The notes: generated by a model not told the origin, from the sequence alone. DNA of 64,000 nucleotides from Nocardia albiluteola (GCF_018860155.1 NZ_JAHKNI010000012.1:241738-305737); one strand, 5' to 3'. Shown: positions 50,709 to 58,965, counted from the stretch's first letter. Numbers and translations are program-made.

Positions 50709-50733
50709 GTTTCGGGGTATCGGCCGGGGGTAT
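50709..50733 (+). promoter_or_regulatory. SigF/SigB-type promoter
   Basis: GTTT (50709-50712) and GGGTAT (50728-50733) are 15 bases apart, matching the mycobacterial SigF consensus GTTT-N15-17-GGGTAT. It lies 49 bases before the RsbW-like gene start at 50782. Confidence 0.65.
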
Positions 50734-50781
50734 GCGGTCTGCAACGAGAGTTCCGAGAGATCCTGACAGGAGGGACCGCAC

Positions 50782-51258
50782 ATGGTCCGTGTCGCAGCAC
50801 AGCACGCCGGCACGGATGCCGGAAGGAGGGGAGTCGTGGGCAGCAGTGATCAATCCGGTGCAGCGACGACTGTGGGGGTCCGGGTGGCGGCCGAGTACGA
50901 GCAGCTCACGATGCTGCGTGCGCTGACCGAGACGGTGCTGCTAATCGCCGAACTCACCCTCGACGAGGTTACCGATATCCAGGTGGCGATCGATGAAATC
51001 GCGACCGGTCTGATCGACACGGCGATCGGGGGCTCGACGATCGAGTGCGATTTCGTGTTCCATGACGGCCGGATCGCGGTGTGTATCACCGCGATCGCCG
51101 CGACCAGGGAGATCATCGACCAAGAGGGGTTCGGCTGGCACGTGATCCGCACGATCACCGATTCCTTCGAGGCGGACGTCGGCACGTTCGACCAGGTCGC
51201 CGGCGGCTATCCGGTCACGGTCGAATTCGGCCGGGCAGGCGGGCGGTTTCGCCGCTGA
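50782..51258 (+). CDS. RsbW-like anti-sigma factor / serine kinase
   Basis: This 158-residue protein starts at ATG 50782 behind GGAGGG. It has the HATPase_c_2 layout: ALTETVLLIAELTLDEVTDI, QVAIDEIATGLIDTA (N-box-like VxEAxxNA replaced by IDEIATGL), then FHDGRIAVCITAIAA and GWHVIRTITDSFEADV. It probably phosphorylates or binds a STAS antagonist and binds a SigF-like factor. The SigF-type promoter upstream suggests feedback. Its family resemblance to the protein at 48894 is weak but spans the length. Confidence 0.82.
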   Translation: MVRVAAQHAGTDAGRRGVVGSSDQSGAATTVGVRVAAEYEQLTMLRALTETVLLIAELTLDEVTDIQVAIDEIATGLIDTAIGGSTIECDFVFHDGRIAVCITAIAATREIIDQEGFGWHVIRTITDSFEADVGTFDQVAGGYPVTVEFGRAGGRFRR

Positions 51259-51299
51259 CGCAGGCCGGGCTCGCCGATCCCGTTGTGATCTCGGGCTTT

Positions 51300-51815
51300 C
51301 GGCTGCGCGTTCCGGTCCACCCCCGCCGCTGCGCTGTGCCCACGCGGCTGCCACGCGATCTGCAGCAGTGCGATGAAGTCGAGCTGGTGTGGTTCGAGCA
51401 TCATGAGCTTGTCCATCATGAGATCTGTCGGGGTGATCACCAGGCCGCGCGTCGGTGGATCCGCGTGTGGCAATTCCGATTCCGATATCGGCGGTGCGGA
51501 TGGCCGCCGCGTCGTTGCCGCCGTCGCCGGCCATCGCCACGACCCGGCCCGCCCGCTGCAGAGCGGTGACGATCTGCACCTTCTGGCGTGGGCCGACACG
51601 GCGAACACAGTGCTGCGTTCGATGAGCGCGGCCTGGGCATCGTCGTCGAGTCGGTCCAGATCGGCTCCGGTGGTGACGGTTTCGGTGTCGATACCCAACT
51701 GGTGCGCGATCGCGGCGGCGGTCACCGGGTGGTCCCCGGTGATGATGCGCACGCCGATGTCGTTCTCGTGCAACGCATCCACCAGTGCGCGAGACTGTGA
51801 CCGCGGGGTGTCCGC
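51300..51815 (-). pseudogene. P-type ATPase (HAD part) remnant, frameshifted
   Basis: Going along the minus strand, one frame encodes LADTPRSQSRALVDALHEND, IGVRIITGDHPVTAAAIAHQ and LGIDTETVTTGADLDRLDDD. A second frame then carries GPRQKVQIVTALQRAGRVVA, MAGDGGNDAAAIRTADIGIG. These are the P- and hinge-domain motifs of a cation-transporting ATPase (TGDHP, GDGxNDxxA). The phosphorylation loop DKTGT and all membrane helices are missing. The 5' end is joined directly to an F420-oxidoreductase fragment. End coordinates are approximate. Confidence 0.75.
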
Positions 51816-52060
51816 GAGCGGTGGCCGAGGCCTGGGCGATGATCGCCAGATGCATGCGCACCGTCGGACAGGTCACGGCCGTGGTGACCGGCAATGCGGT
51901 GGCCTGCGAGAGTGCGCCTATGGTGCCCCGGACCAAGAGGCTGTGGCCCTGGGCGTCGTGCCGGGATGGACGTGATCGGAGATCCACAGATGTTCGAACC
52001 CGGCCATGATCCTGGATGCGGCCGCGGCACCCCCCGCGCTACGTGAGTACCCCTGCTCGC
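51816..52060 (-). pseudogene. F420-dependent LLM oxidoreductase N-terminal remnant
   Basis: The strand reads AGFEHLWISDHVHP in one frame and GTIGALSQATALPVTTAVTC, PTVRMHLAIIAQASATA in another. This is the N-terminal part of F420-dependent glucose-6-phosphate dehydrogenase-like enzymes (WISDHFHPW; TSLPVTTAVTCP). After ASATA it runs without gap into the ATPase fragment. The rest of the TIM barrel is gone, so it cannot be functional. Limits are approximate. Confidence 0.7.
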
Positions 52061-52161
52061 GGGCGGGCAGCGCGGTGCGCTGGTCGGGCCACGGGGGCGA
52101 CCTGTCGAGGCTATGCGGGCCCATCCGGTATCGGGTCGCCTGCAGGCGGAGGTAAGCGGCG

Positions 52162-52662
52162 ATGGGTGAGTGCGACTCCGATCGGCCGGCCGCCGAACCG
52201 GATCGGCAGGCCCGCAACGAAACTCCGGCCGAACAGTTGGACCGCAACCTGTCCGGGCTGCTGCAGGAACTGCGGGTGGTGCAGACCGGAGTGCAGCTGC
52301 CCGGTTTCCTGCTCACGCTGCCGTTCCAGGCGCGCTTCGCGACCCTTTCCATGTCGATGCGCGAGGTGTACCTCGCCGTCGTCGCCGCGTCGATCGCCGC
52401 GACGGTGTTCCTGACCGCCCTGGTGGCCGCGCACCGGCTGCTGTTCCGCCGACGCCGGCTCGAGACCGTCGTGCGCGCGGGACATCGTTTCGCGCTGATG
52501 GGCCTGATACTGCTGGGTCTGGCGCTGACCGGGGTGGCCGTGTTGATCTTCGACACGGTGGCCGGATCGGTGGCCGCCGTGATCGCCGGTGTGGCCTGCG
52601 CGGCATCGTTCATCACCGTCAGGGGCGCCCATCCGCTGCGGCAGCGGCTGCATCCACACTGA
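52162..52662 (+). CDS. DUF6328 family membrane protein
   Basis: This 166-residue protein has an N-terminal hydrophilic part (~50 residues) and four membrane helices. The core RNLSGLLQELRVVQTGVQLP, GFLLTLPFQARF and VYLAVVAASIAATVFLTALV fits the DUF6328 family, which is common in actinobacterial stress clusters. The sequence RVVQTGVQ is a typical signature. The ATG start follows GGAGGTAAG. No function is known. Confidence 0.85.
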   Translation: MGECDSDRPAAEPDRQARNETPAEQLDRNLSGLLQELRVVQTGVQLPGFLLTLPFQARFATLSMSMREVYLAVVAASIAATVFLTALVAAHRLLFRRRRLETVVRAGHRFALMGLILLGLALTGVAVLIFDTVAGSVAAVIAGVACAASFITVRGAHPLRQRLHPH

Positions 52663-52679
52663 CCCGGATCGCCCTGCAC

Positions 52680-52790
52680 GCACTATCGGATGCACGGTCG
52701 AAGTGCCAGCACTGGTCACGGTGATCTCGGTGCTGCTGGGCGGTGGCCGCTGGCGATCAGGGTGGCCGCAGCGCTGCCATCACCTTGTCG
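52680..52790 (+). pseudogene. AI-2E transporter fragment
   Basis: A short frame reads CTVEVPALVTVISVLLGGG. It equals, with few changes, GRTVRVPAIVTVVSVLLGG of the intact AI-2E family gene at 57053 on the other strand. After a frame change PLAIRVAAALPS continues as in LLAIPVAAAVL. Only ~35 codons remain. Confidence 0.65.
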
Positions 52791-52948
52791 GTGTCGACCG
52801 CATGCACGCCCCGTCGATTCCACGATTGGTATCGACGCCCCTGTACAGGCGTGTGCGTCGATGCTAAGAAAGAGAGACGGGTCTGTCTCGAGGCAACGGG
52901 GCGGCCCTGTGTCCGGGCGCAGTAGCGCCCCACGAGCGGGAGTGCAGG

Positions 52949-53386
52949 ATGCGCCCAATCGTCGAACATTTCCCGGATCGCTCGCGAGCGATCCTTCCCT
53001 GTGTGGCTGAGCCCGAAGAGGATGTCGGCGCTCGGCTGTCCGCGGTCATCGCTCGTCGCGGTAGCGCGGTGGTGTTTCGTCCTCAAGGAGAAGCCGATGC
53101 GTACACCCTGCGAATCTGGCAGCGGCTGTTGCGTCAGGCGTGCGAGGCGACCGACGCGCCGGGGCTGCTCGTCGTCGAAACCACCGGACTGCGCTTCATC
53201 AGCTGCCGGGCATTCACCGTCTTGGCCGACGAGGCCGACCGGTGCCGGAGTCGCGGCATCGAGCTGCGCTTGGCGGGCAATCAGCCCGTCGTCACGCGCC
53301 TGATCGACGTGGCAGGTCTGGGTGGCCAACTACCCGTCTACTCATGCATCGCCACCGCGGTGGCCGCGGCACCGGACCTTCGGTGA
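52949..53386 (+). CDS. STAS-domain anti-sigma factor antagonist
   Basis: This 145-residue protein starts at ATG 52949 behind GAGCGGGAG. It has the SpoIIAA/RsbV-like core: AVVFRPQGEADAYTLRIWQR, APGLLVVETTGLRFISCRAF and RGIELRLAGNQPVVTRLIDV. The conserved phosphorylation Ser is in FISCRAF (family FxDSxG). In the partner-switch scheme the dephosphorylated form binds RsbW and frees the sigma factor. Its kinase is probably one of the two RsbW-like proteins nearby. Confidence 0.85.
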   Translation: MRPIVEHFPDRSRAILPCVAEPEEDVGARLSAVIARRGSAVVFRPQGEADAYTLRIWQRLLRQACEATDAPGLLVVETTGLRFISCRAFTVLADEADRCRSRGIELRLAGNQPVVTRLIDVAGLGGQLPVYSCIATAVAAAPDLR

Positions 53387-53557
53387 CAAACGAAAATGCC
53401 TGTGAAAACTCTCCGCGGACGGGTAGGCGGACACCAGGAGGCAATGATGATCCCCTTGCTCGTCCTGATACTCGCCATCGTCCCGGGCCAGTTTCGACAA
53501 GGCAGCCCCGGGTACGCGGCAAAAGTCAGCGATTACGAACTTCTGGAGGTGAATGTC

Positions 53558-53677
53558 TTGTCCGAACACGAGAAGAGTGGCGTCCAGGAAGGTGTCGAAG
53601 GCACCGTTGAGGGCGTAAAGGGAAAAGCGAAGGAGGCCGCCGGGTCTGTCCTGGGCAAGTCGGGTGGCAGGAGGTAG
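53558..53677 (+). CDS. CsbD-like stress protein
   Basis: This 39-residue protein starts at TTG 53558, seven bases after GGAGGTG, and reads LSEHEKSGVQEGVEGTVEGV ending in GKSGGRR. The Gly/Glu/Lys-rich helix is the CsbD-like pattern of SigB-regulated proteins. An in-frame ATG at 53444 also has a strong site (AGGAGG) and would add a hydrophobic start (MMIPLLVLILAIV), so an alternative 77-residue form is possible. A membrane-protein gene follows after four bases. Confidence 0.7.
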   Translation: MSEHEKSGVQEGVEGTVEGVKGKAKEAAGSVLGKSGGRR

Positions 53678-53681
53678 GAAA

Positions 53682-53852
53682 ATGATTGCTTTATTACTCG
53701 TACTTTTGCTCGCGTTGATCCTTTTCGGCGTTGGGTTCGCGGTGAAGGTGCTCTGGTGGATCGCGCTTGCGGTGCTGGTGATCTGGGCACTGGGGTTCGT
53801 ATTCCGTGCCGCTGACACCGGGACGGGCCGCCCTCGCTGGTATCGCTGGTAG
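53682..53852 (+). CDS. small hydrophobic membrane protein
   Basis: This 56-residue protein starts at ATG 53682, behind GGAGGTAGG. Residues 1-45 are two short hydrophobic helices (LLVLLLALILFGVGFAVKVL; WIALAVLVIWALGFVF) and the tail is Arg/Trp-rich. Proteins of this type are common partners of CsbD in actinobacterial stress loci. The role is unknown. Confidence 0.75.
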   Translation: MIALLLVLLLALILFGVGFAVKVLWWIALAVLVIWALGFVFRAADTGTGRPRWYRW

Positions 53853-53917
53853 CACACACGATGGCATCCGAGAACCGGCTGATCTGCAGCGCCTGCACCG
53901 GTAGTTCCGGTCCGCGA

Positions 53918-54199
53918 TCAGTCGGGCGGGTCCCGGATTTGCTCTGGCTCGCGGGGTGCATCGGCGGCTATGCCGAGGCTGTCTGCATAACTGCCAGGGT
54001 CGAGACCCTCGGCGTCTTGCCAGCGGAAGTCGGCCACGAGATCGTCCCGCGGTGAGTCCTCCGCCAGCTCGTCTTGCCCGGGCGGCTCGGGTGCAGCTGC
54101 GGCTGCGGCGAGATCGAGCTGCTCCTCGGCAAGTCGCTCACCGAGTGGCCGGGGATGTGCCTGTTCCCACGGCGTCATGCCGTACTTGTTCACCCCCAA
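53918..54199 (-). pseudogene. N-terminally truncated DUF5709 protein
   Basis: A 93-residue frame from TTG 54199 reads GVNKYGMTPWEQAHPRPLGE, then RLAEEQLDLAA. This matches the centre and end of DUF5709 proteins (NKYGxTxxEQ...LDxRLAEExPD). Six codons before the conserved PPEHRLGVNKYG the frame has a stop, so the normal N-terminal ~40 residues are missing. A start codon is not convincing. It may still be translated in part. Confidence 0.55.
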
Positions 54200-54295
54200 C
54201 CGGTGTTCGGGCGGGTTCGAGCCTTCCCCTGCGTGTCATGCCGGTTCCGCCAATGCCAGCAGTCGGTGCGTCCGCTGGACTGAATGCTCGCCGGA

Positions 54296-54680
54296 TCACT
54301 GCTCGGCGGGGCACCCGCTCGCGACCGTGGCAAAGGCCGCGTCGGCTACTGCTGCCGAGAACGCCTCGAGATCCGCGGGATACGGGAGGTGATCAGGGGC
54401 CGGCCGCCCTCGGAGGAATCGACCACTTGCTGAACCATCCATTGGCTGCCGGCATTGCGGATGTCGGTTTGCAGTGAGGGGTACGAGGTCAAGGTCTGCC
54501 CTTCGACCAGTCCCGCCTCGATCAACACCACGGCCCGTGGCAGATGGCGGCGACAGGTCTACCTGCGGCCGCGAATGCGCGCGCCAGCTCGACGGCCTTC
54601 TCGTCGCGGCGAAGCTTGTCGGCGTTCACGGTTCCCGGGGGACGACCATGTCGTCGAGCGTGGTGCTTTTTCGCATGGCG
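54296..54680 (-). pseudogene. PfpI/DJ-1 type amidotransferase-like gene with two single-base deletions
   Basis: Three frames joined give GTVNADKLRRDEKAVELARA, FAAAGRPVAAICHGPW, then VLIEAGLVEGQTLTSYPSLQ, DIRNAGSQWMVQQVVDS, LITSRIP and DLEAFSAAVADAAFATV. This is the PfpI/YhbO family with the AICHGP nucleophile Cys. One base is missing at GPW (near 54531) and one at RIP (near 54387). The N-terminal part before DDMVVP is unrecognisable. The stop is at 54296. Confidence 0.75.
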
Positions 54681-54915
54681 GGTGCGTATCGGCCCCAGGC
54701 CGATACGTCCTTGCTGCTGCCGGCCATGGCCGGCCATACCGCCGGCTGGGCGCGTGCTGGATGTGTACTAGAAGCGGGGCCGTGGCGATCGCCGTGCAGC
54801 AGGGAGCGCGCACGGTGACAGATGGACGTGTCCCGGGCGGCGCTGGCGTCGGCATGGTGCCCCAATCGGGGGCTCTGGGAATCTGCGGGGTGACCCGGCC
54901 CACGATCGAAGGTAG

Positions 54916-55215
54916 TCAATCGCCCGAGGCGCCCTCCTGCTGCGGTAGCACGACGAAGGTGTCGTTACCGCTCGAATCGGTTTCGGTGTCGAGGATCTTG
55001 TCGTCCAGCAGGGCGGCGATATCCGGGTCCAGGAAGATCCGCGACCCCTCAGAGGCCAGCACCTGGTCCTGTTCGGCGGGTGCCGCGGCGACGGAGATCT
55101 GCAGCGTGTCGGCGCCCGCCGCGGTGAAGATCCGCAGCCCGGAGCCCTCGGGCGAGCCCGGCGCGGAGGTGATCGTGCGAACGGCCTCGATAGCCGTGGG
55201 GGTGAGCATCAACAT
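54916..55215 (-). CDS. HesB/IscA-like protein
   Basis: This 99-residue protein starts at ATG 55215 behind GGAAGGAAG. It has the HesB-like beta fold: MLMLTPTAIEAVRTITSAPG, GLRIFTAAGADTLQISVAAA and EGSRIFLDPDIAALLDDKIL. The three Cys of true IscA/ErpA are absent, so Fe-S transfer is doubtful. Such Cys-less forms are common in actinobacteria near stress genes. The 402-base space upstream (55216-55617) shows no gene. Confidence 0.82.
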   Translation of the reverse strand: MLMLTPTAIEAVRTITSAPGSPEGSGLRIFTAAGADTLQISVAAAPAEQDQVLASEGSRIFLDPDIAALLDDKILDTETDSSGNDTFVVLPQQEGASGD

Positions 55216-55531
55216 GTACTTGCTTCCTTCCGCTCTCGTACACAAAGCCCCGAATGACCCGGGTCCGCGAGGCGTCGGCCGGTTGCCGGCCTGGCGACCG
55301 ACGCCGGCGGTGATCGCCCGCGTCTCGCACCGGATAACCGAGAGGATTCTCGTCAAACATCTCCGGTGCCTACCTCCGCCGCGCACCATTCTGTGGGATG
55401 GCCCGACGACAGTCGGCCCTATCGCGATTGCAGGCCCGTGGCCCGTTCGCCCGGCGCTGCCGGTGAACCTAGCCGTTTCGGTTATCACCAAGCGGTGCCG
55501 GGAGAACCACTCCGTCGTCGGCGGGGCCTTC

Positions 55532-55555
55532 GTTTGGCTGCCCGAATGCGGGCTA
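55532..55555 (+). promoter_or_regulatory. weak SigF-type promoter before the CsbD gene
   Basis: GTTT (55532-55535) and GGGCTA (55550-55555) are 14 bases apart, one base off the SigF consensus in the -10 box. It is ~62 bases before the CsbD start. Confidence 0.35.
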
Positions 55556-55617
55556 TCCGTCAAAGGACCGGCTGGAAATAGCAGGCCGGGCACCTTCGAA
55601 CTAAAGGAGCAGCGATC

Positions 55618-55791
55618 ATGGGCGCTGCAGACAAGGCAAAGAACAAGGCCGAGGAACTCCGTGGTAAGGCCAAGGAGAAGGTCGGCAAGGCTACCGATGA
55701 CAAGGGTAAGCAGAACGAGGGCAAGGCCGACCAGGCCAAGTCCAACCTCAAGGATGCGGGCGAGAAGGTCAAGGACGCCTTCCGACACTGA
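55618..55791 (+). CDS. CsbD family stress protein
   Basis: This 57-residue protein starts at ATG 55618 behind AAAGGAG. It reads MGAADKAKNKAEELRGKAKE, KVGKATDDKGKQNEGKADQA, a repeated Lys/Ala/Glu helix that is the CsbD signature. CsbD is controlled by SigB in Bacillus; here a weak SigF-type promoter lies upstream. A strong hairpin follows. Its biochemical role is not known. Confidence 0.92.
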   Translation: MGAADKAKNKAEELRGKAKEKVGKATDDKGKQNEGKADQAKSNLKDAGEKVKDAFRH

Positions 55792-55815
55792 CCGGCCACC
55801 CGCCGGCGTCGATCG

Positions 55816-55847
55816 CGAGCGGATGACCCGGCGAGGTCATCCGCTCG
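55816..55847 (+). terminator. hairpin after the CsbD gene
   Basis: CGAGCGGATGACC (55816-55828) and GGTCATCCGCTCG (55835-55847) form a perfect 13-bp stem with a 6-base loop. The following 315 bases (55848-56162) show no gene. Confidence 0.85.
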
Positions 55848-56162
55848 ACGCGCACCGGTTCTCGTTGTCCGCCGGCCTATTTCACCGCCCACCTCGCGCG
55901 TCTACTGAACTCCGATCCCTGCCCAGGGCACGCGGTCGCGGTCAACCAAACACGCGACACGCGAGAAGAATCCGAACCCCGCCAGACGCCGCCACGCGAA
56001 GCTTCCGTGCGCAACCAAACCGACCCACCAATGACCCCTTCCCGGTGAAGGCACGGACTCCGGCACCGGGGGTCGGGCTGGTCGTGGCCGAGCGAGTCAC
56101 ATGGCGAGATGTCGCACAGCGGTGACCGTAGGTCATTCATCGGGACGGTTAGGAGCGACGCA

Positions 56163-56984
56163 ATGTCGAAAGTATTTGATAATGACTCGGCTTCCGCCGC
56201 AACGCAGCTGGCCCAAAATGGTGTCTTCGAGCGGGTGGCTCGCGCAGGGTATGTCGTGAGCGGACTGCTGCACCTCGTCATCGGCTACCTGGCCATCCGG
56301 ATCGCCCTCGGGGGTGGCGGGTCTGCCGATCAATCCGGAGCCTTGGGAGAATTGGCGGGCAAACCGGGCGGCGCCGTCGCACTGTGGGTGGCTGTCGCCG
56401 CATTCCTCGCGATGGGACTGTGGCGGCTCGTCGAAACCGCGCTAGGACGCTCCACCGACCCCAAGTCCCAGGGCGCGGCGTCGGAAGCGCTGGATCGCGC
56501 CAAGGCTTTCGCCCTGGCGGTGGTCTATTTCGGGTTCGCGTTCTCCACGTTCGGATTTGCGCGGGGTGCCGGCAAGTCCACCGGCGCCCAGAATTCGGGG
56601 ATCAGTGCACGGTTGATGCAGACCGGCGCCGGGACGGCCGCGCTCATCGCGGTCGGTGTGATCGTCGTCGGGGTTGGCGGATACCACGTCTACAAGGGGG
56701 TCAGCCGCAAGTTCCTCGAGGATCTCGAGGGGAAGTCCAGCGACCTCGTACGACGACTGGGCACTGTCGGCTACATCGCCAAAGGGCTCGTCATTGCCGG
56801 TGCCGGGGTGCTGGTCGTCGTCGCCGCGGCCTATTCCGAGCCAGGCAAGGCCACCGGGCTCGACGGTGCGCTCAAAACCCTCGGGGCTCAACCCTATGGC
56901 GCGGCATTGCTCATCCTCGCCAGCCTCGGAGTCATCACCTACGGCCTCTACAGCTTCGCCATGGCCCGCTATACCAAAATGTGA
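56163..56984 (+). CDS. DUF1206 membrane protein
   Basis: This 273-residue protein has six membrane helices arranged as three repeats. Each repeat starts with a short amphipathic stretch: VARAGYVVSGLLHLVIGYLA, AKAFALAVVYFGFAFSTFGF and LGTVGYIAKGLVIAGAGVLV. The GYxxxGLxHLxIGxLA pattern is DUF1206. ATG 56163 follows TTAGGAGCG. It faces the AI-2E family gene tail to tail. The function is unknown. Confidence 0.92.
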   Translation: MSKVFDNDSASAATQLAQNGVFERVARAGYVVSGLLHLVIGYLAIRIALGGGGSADQSGALGELAGKPGGAVALWVAVAAFLAMGLWRLVETALGRSTDPKSQGAASEALDRAKAFALAVVYFGFAFSTFGFARGAGKSTGAQNSGISARLMQTGAGTAALIAVGVIVVGVGGYHVYKGVSRKFLEDLEGKSSDLVRRLGTVGYIAKGLVIAGAGVLVVVAAAYSEPGKATGLDGALKTLGAQPYGAALLILASLGVITYGLYSFAMARYTKM

Positions 56985-57052
56985 GCGGGTGTCGCGACCG
57001 CTAGCAGCGGGACGAACTGTCCGCCGCCCCTCGTTGAGCCGAACACCGATAG

Positions 57053-58261
57053 CTAGCGCTCGTCCAAGGACGGTAAGACCGTCTCACTGATGATCAGCAG
57101 CACCGCGGCGGCGACCGGGATGGCGAGCAGGGCACCGACGATCCCGAGCAGCGCGCCGCCGAGCAGAACCGACACCACCGTCACAATCGCCGGCACCCGG
57201 ACCGTTCTGCCGATGATTCTGGGCACGAGTACGTAGTCCTCGAACAACCGCAGGACGATGAAGAAGACGACGGTGGCCACTGTGACGGGCACGGATACGG
57301 TGAGCGCGACCAGGGCCACGATGATCCCGGCGATGGTGGAACCCACCACCGGGATCAAGTCCAGGACGGCGACCAGGACGGCCAGCAACAGCGGGTAGGG
57401 CACGTCGAAGATCAGCAGCCAGATGAAGGTCAATAGCGCGGTTATCACCGAAATGAGCAAATTCCCGAGGATGTAGCCGCCGACCTTCACGAAGATCTCG
57501 TCGCCGATCAGTATCGCTCGCGGTCGGCGCGAACGCGGAAACAGCCGGTAGATCGAGGCGCGAATCTGTGCGAAATTGGCCATGAAGTAGCCGGTGAGCA
57601 CGGCGACGATCACCGTGCCGCTGACGATGCTGAACACGAGGCGGCCCGCCCCCAGGACACCACCGGCCAGCTTCGAGGAATCGGACCCGAGCCCGTGCTG
57701 GACTCGGTCGTGGAGATGGAAACGAGTGTTGAGCGTGTCGATGAGTGGATATCGTCGCGCGAGATGGTCGAGGTAGTCCGGAGCGTGGTGGACCAGCGCG
57801 CTGCCTTGGGTGACCAGCGGAGGTATCGCGGCCGCGAGGAACCCGGCCAGCAAGCCGATCGCGACCACGAATACCGCGGTCACGGCGGCCCATCGCGGAA
57901 ACCATGGTCGAACCAGCCACGCGACGGCGGGTTCCAGACCTATTGCCAGGAACAGCGCGATGGTGATCAAGACCAGCACTTGGCTGGCGGCGATCACTGC
58001 TTGGATCGCGCCGTAGGTCACCGCGACTCCGGCCGCGCCTGCCATGCCGACCATGAACGGTGATCGCGGATCGAATCGCCGCCCGTGCTTGCCCAGCGGG
58101 TTCTGCGTCGTGCTGGCCTGCGCCGCCGCCACTTCCGCGGTAGTGATCGGTCCGGCGTCGTCGGTGGTGTGGGGTTGCTCGACCAGGCCGCTATGGCCCT
58201 GCTCCGCCTCGTCCGGGGTGTGGCGTTCCTTGGTTCGTCCTTGGTCGTTGTCTTCGTTCAT
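57053..58261 (-). CDS. AI-2E family transporter
   Basis: This 402-residue protein has a charged N-terminus of ~65 residues and eight membrane helices. It holds the AI-2E family signatures LIGDEIFVKVGGYILGNLLI, VPYPLLLAVLVAVLDLIPVV and GSTIAGIIVALVALTVSV near the C-terminus, then YVLVPRIIGRTVRVPAIVTV. Members are inner-membrane permeases or Na+/H+ antiporters. The substrate cannot be inferred. A decayed fragment of a second copy is at 52680. Confidence 0.92.
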   Translation of the reverse strand: MNEDNDQGRTKERHTPDEAEQGHSGLVEQPHTTDDAGPITTAEVAAAQASTTQNPLGKHGRRFDPRSPFMVGMAGAAGVAVTYGAIQAVIAASQVLVLITIALFLAIGLEPAVAWLVRPWFPRWAAVTAVFVVAIGLLAGFLAAAIPPLVTQGSALVHHAPDYLDHLARRYPLIDTLNTRFHLHDRVQHGLGSDSSKLAGGVLGAGRLVFSIVSGTVIVAVLTGYFMANFAQIRASIYRLFPRSRRPRAILIGDEIFVKVGGYILGNLLISVITALLTFIWLLIFDVPYPLLLAVLVAVLDLIPVVGSTIAGIIVALVALTVSVPVTVATVVFFIVLRLFEDYVLVPRIIGRTVRVPAIVTVVSVLLGGALLGIVGALLAIPVAAAVLLIISETVLPSLDER

Positions 58262-58598
58262 GGCGTGGATCCGCGGGGTTGGGCGAATGCGGCGGAGCGA
58301 TCATGTCCGTCGGCGGAAAGGGGCACACCCTCGCTCGTCAGTCGAAAAGCATCGAAGGTCGCCGATGCCCAAACGTACACTGTCGAGCTGCGACTTTGAT
58401 AAACAGAGGTGTACATCCCTTGTCCTGAGGCGTGTACTGGAATGTGTGGGCCATCGGATTGATCGTCGTGGCTTTGTTTTTCCTGTGGCCGTGGTTGGGG
58501 TGGGCGTAGTGAGTGGTGCTGGCACTGCGCACATGACCGATAGCACCGGAGGGTTTATCGGGCCCTTCGAGTACAGTAGCGAAATCAGGTAGGCAGCC

Positions 58599-58754
58599 AT
58601 GATCGTTCTCGGAGTCATCCTCCTTATCGTTGGGTTCATATTCAGTATCCCGATCCTCTGGACGATCGGGATCGTGGTCCTGGTCATCGGGCTCGTGTTA
58701 CTGCTGTTGGGGTCGATGGGACGCGCGGTCGGTGGCCGACGCCATTACTACTGA
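58599..58754 (+). CDS. DUF6131 small membrane protein
   Basis: This 51-residue protein starts at ATG 58599 behind AGGTAGG and reads MIVLGVILLIVGFIFSIPIL, WTIGIVVLVIGLVLLLLGSM, then GRAVGGRRHYY. It has two hydrophobic helices with a Trp turn and a basic tail, the pattern of DUF6131. Such proteins are frequent in actinobacterial stress regulons. The function is unknown. Confidence 0.85.
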   Translation: MIVLGVILLIVGFIFSIPILWTIGIVVLVIGLVLLLLGSMGRAVGGRRHYY

Positions 58755-58854
58755 CCCCTGGATCGCGTTCACGCTTCTGATCCCGGTCGCCGCCATGCTG
58801 TCGCCATGCTGTCGCCATGCTGACCGCGCTCGGCATCGGCCGTAGTCGACCGGT

Positions 58855-58965
58855 GTCAGAGTTCGGTCCACAACGCGTTGGCCGCGATCAGTGCCTGAGT
58901 GACCTCACCGAGATCGAGTTCGGCTGCGATCTCCCGCGCGGTCGGCGGTTGCCTGTCGGGGTCAT
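58855..58965 (-). pseudogene. SigF/SigB-type sigma factor region 3 fragment
   Basis: The frame reads PPTAREIAAELDLGEVTQAL then IAANALWTEL and a stop. It aligns with MPTARELSTELDTDIIEITQ of the intact sigma at 48073 (region 3 and the following AMVASNAY). The rest of the gene is gone. Confidence 0.7.

Noticed and set aside
58795..58822. Short tandem repeat with the unit TCGCCATGCTG
   Set aside because: Only about three partial copies; too short to mean more than slippage.
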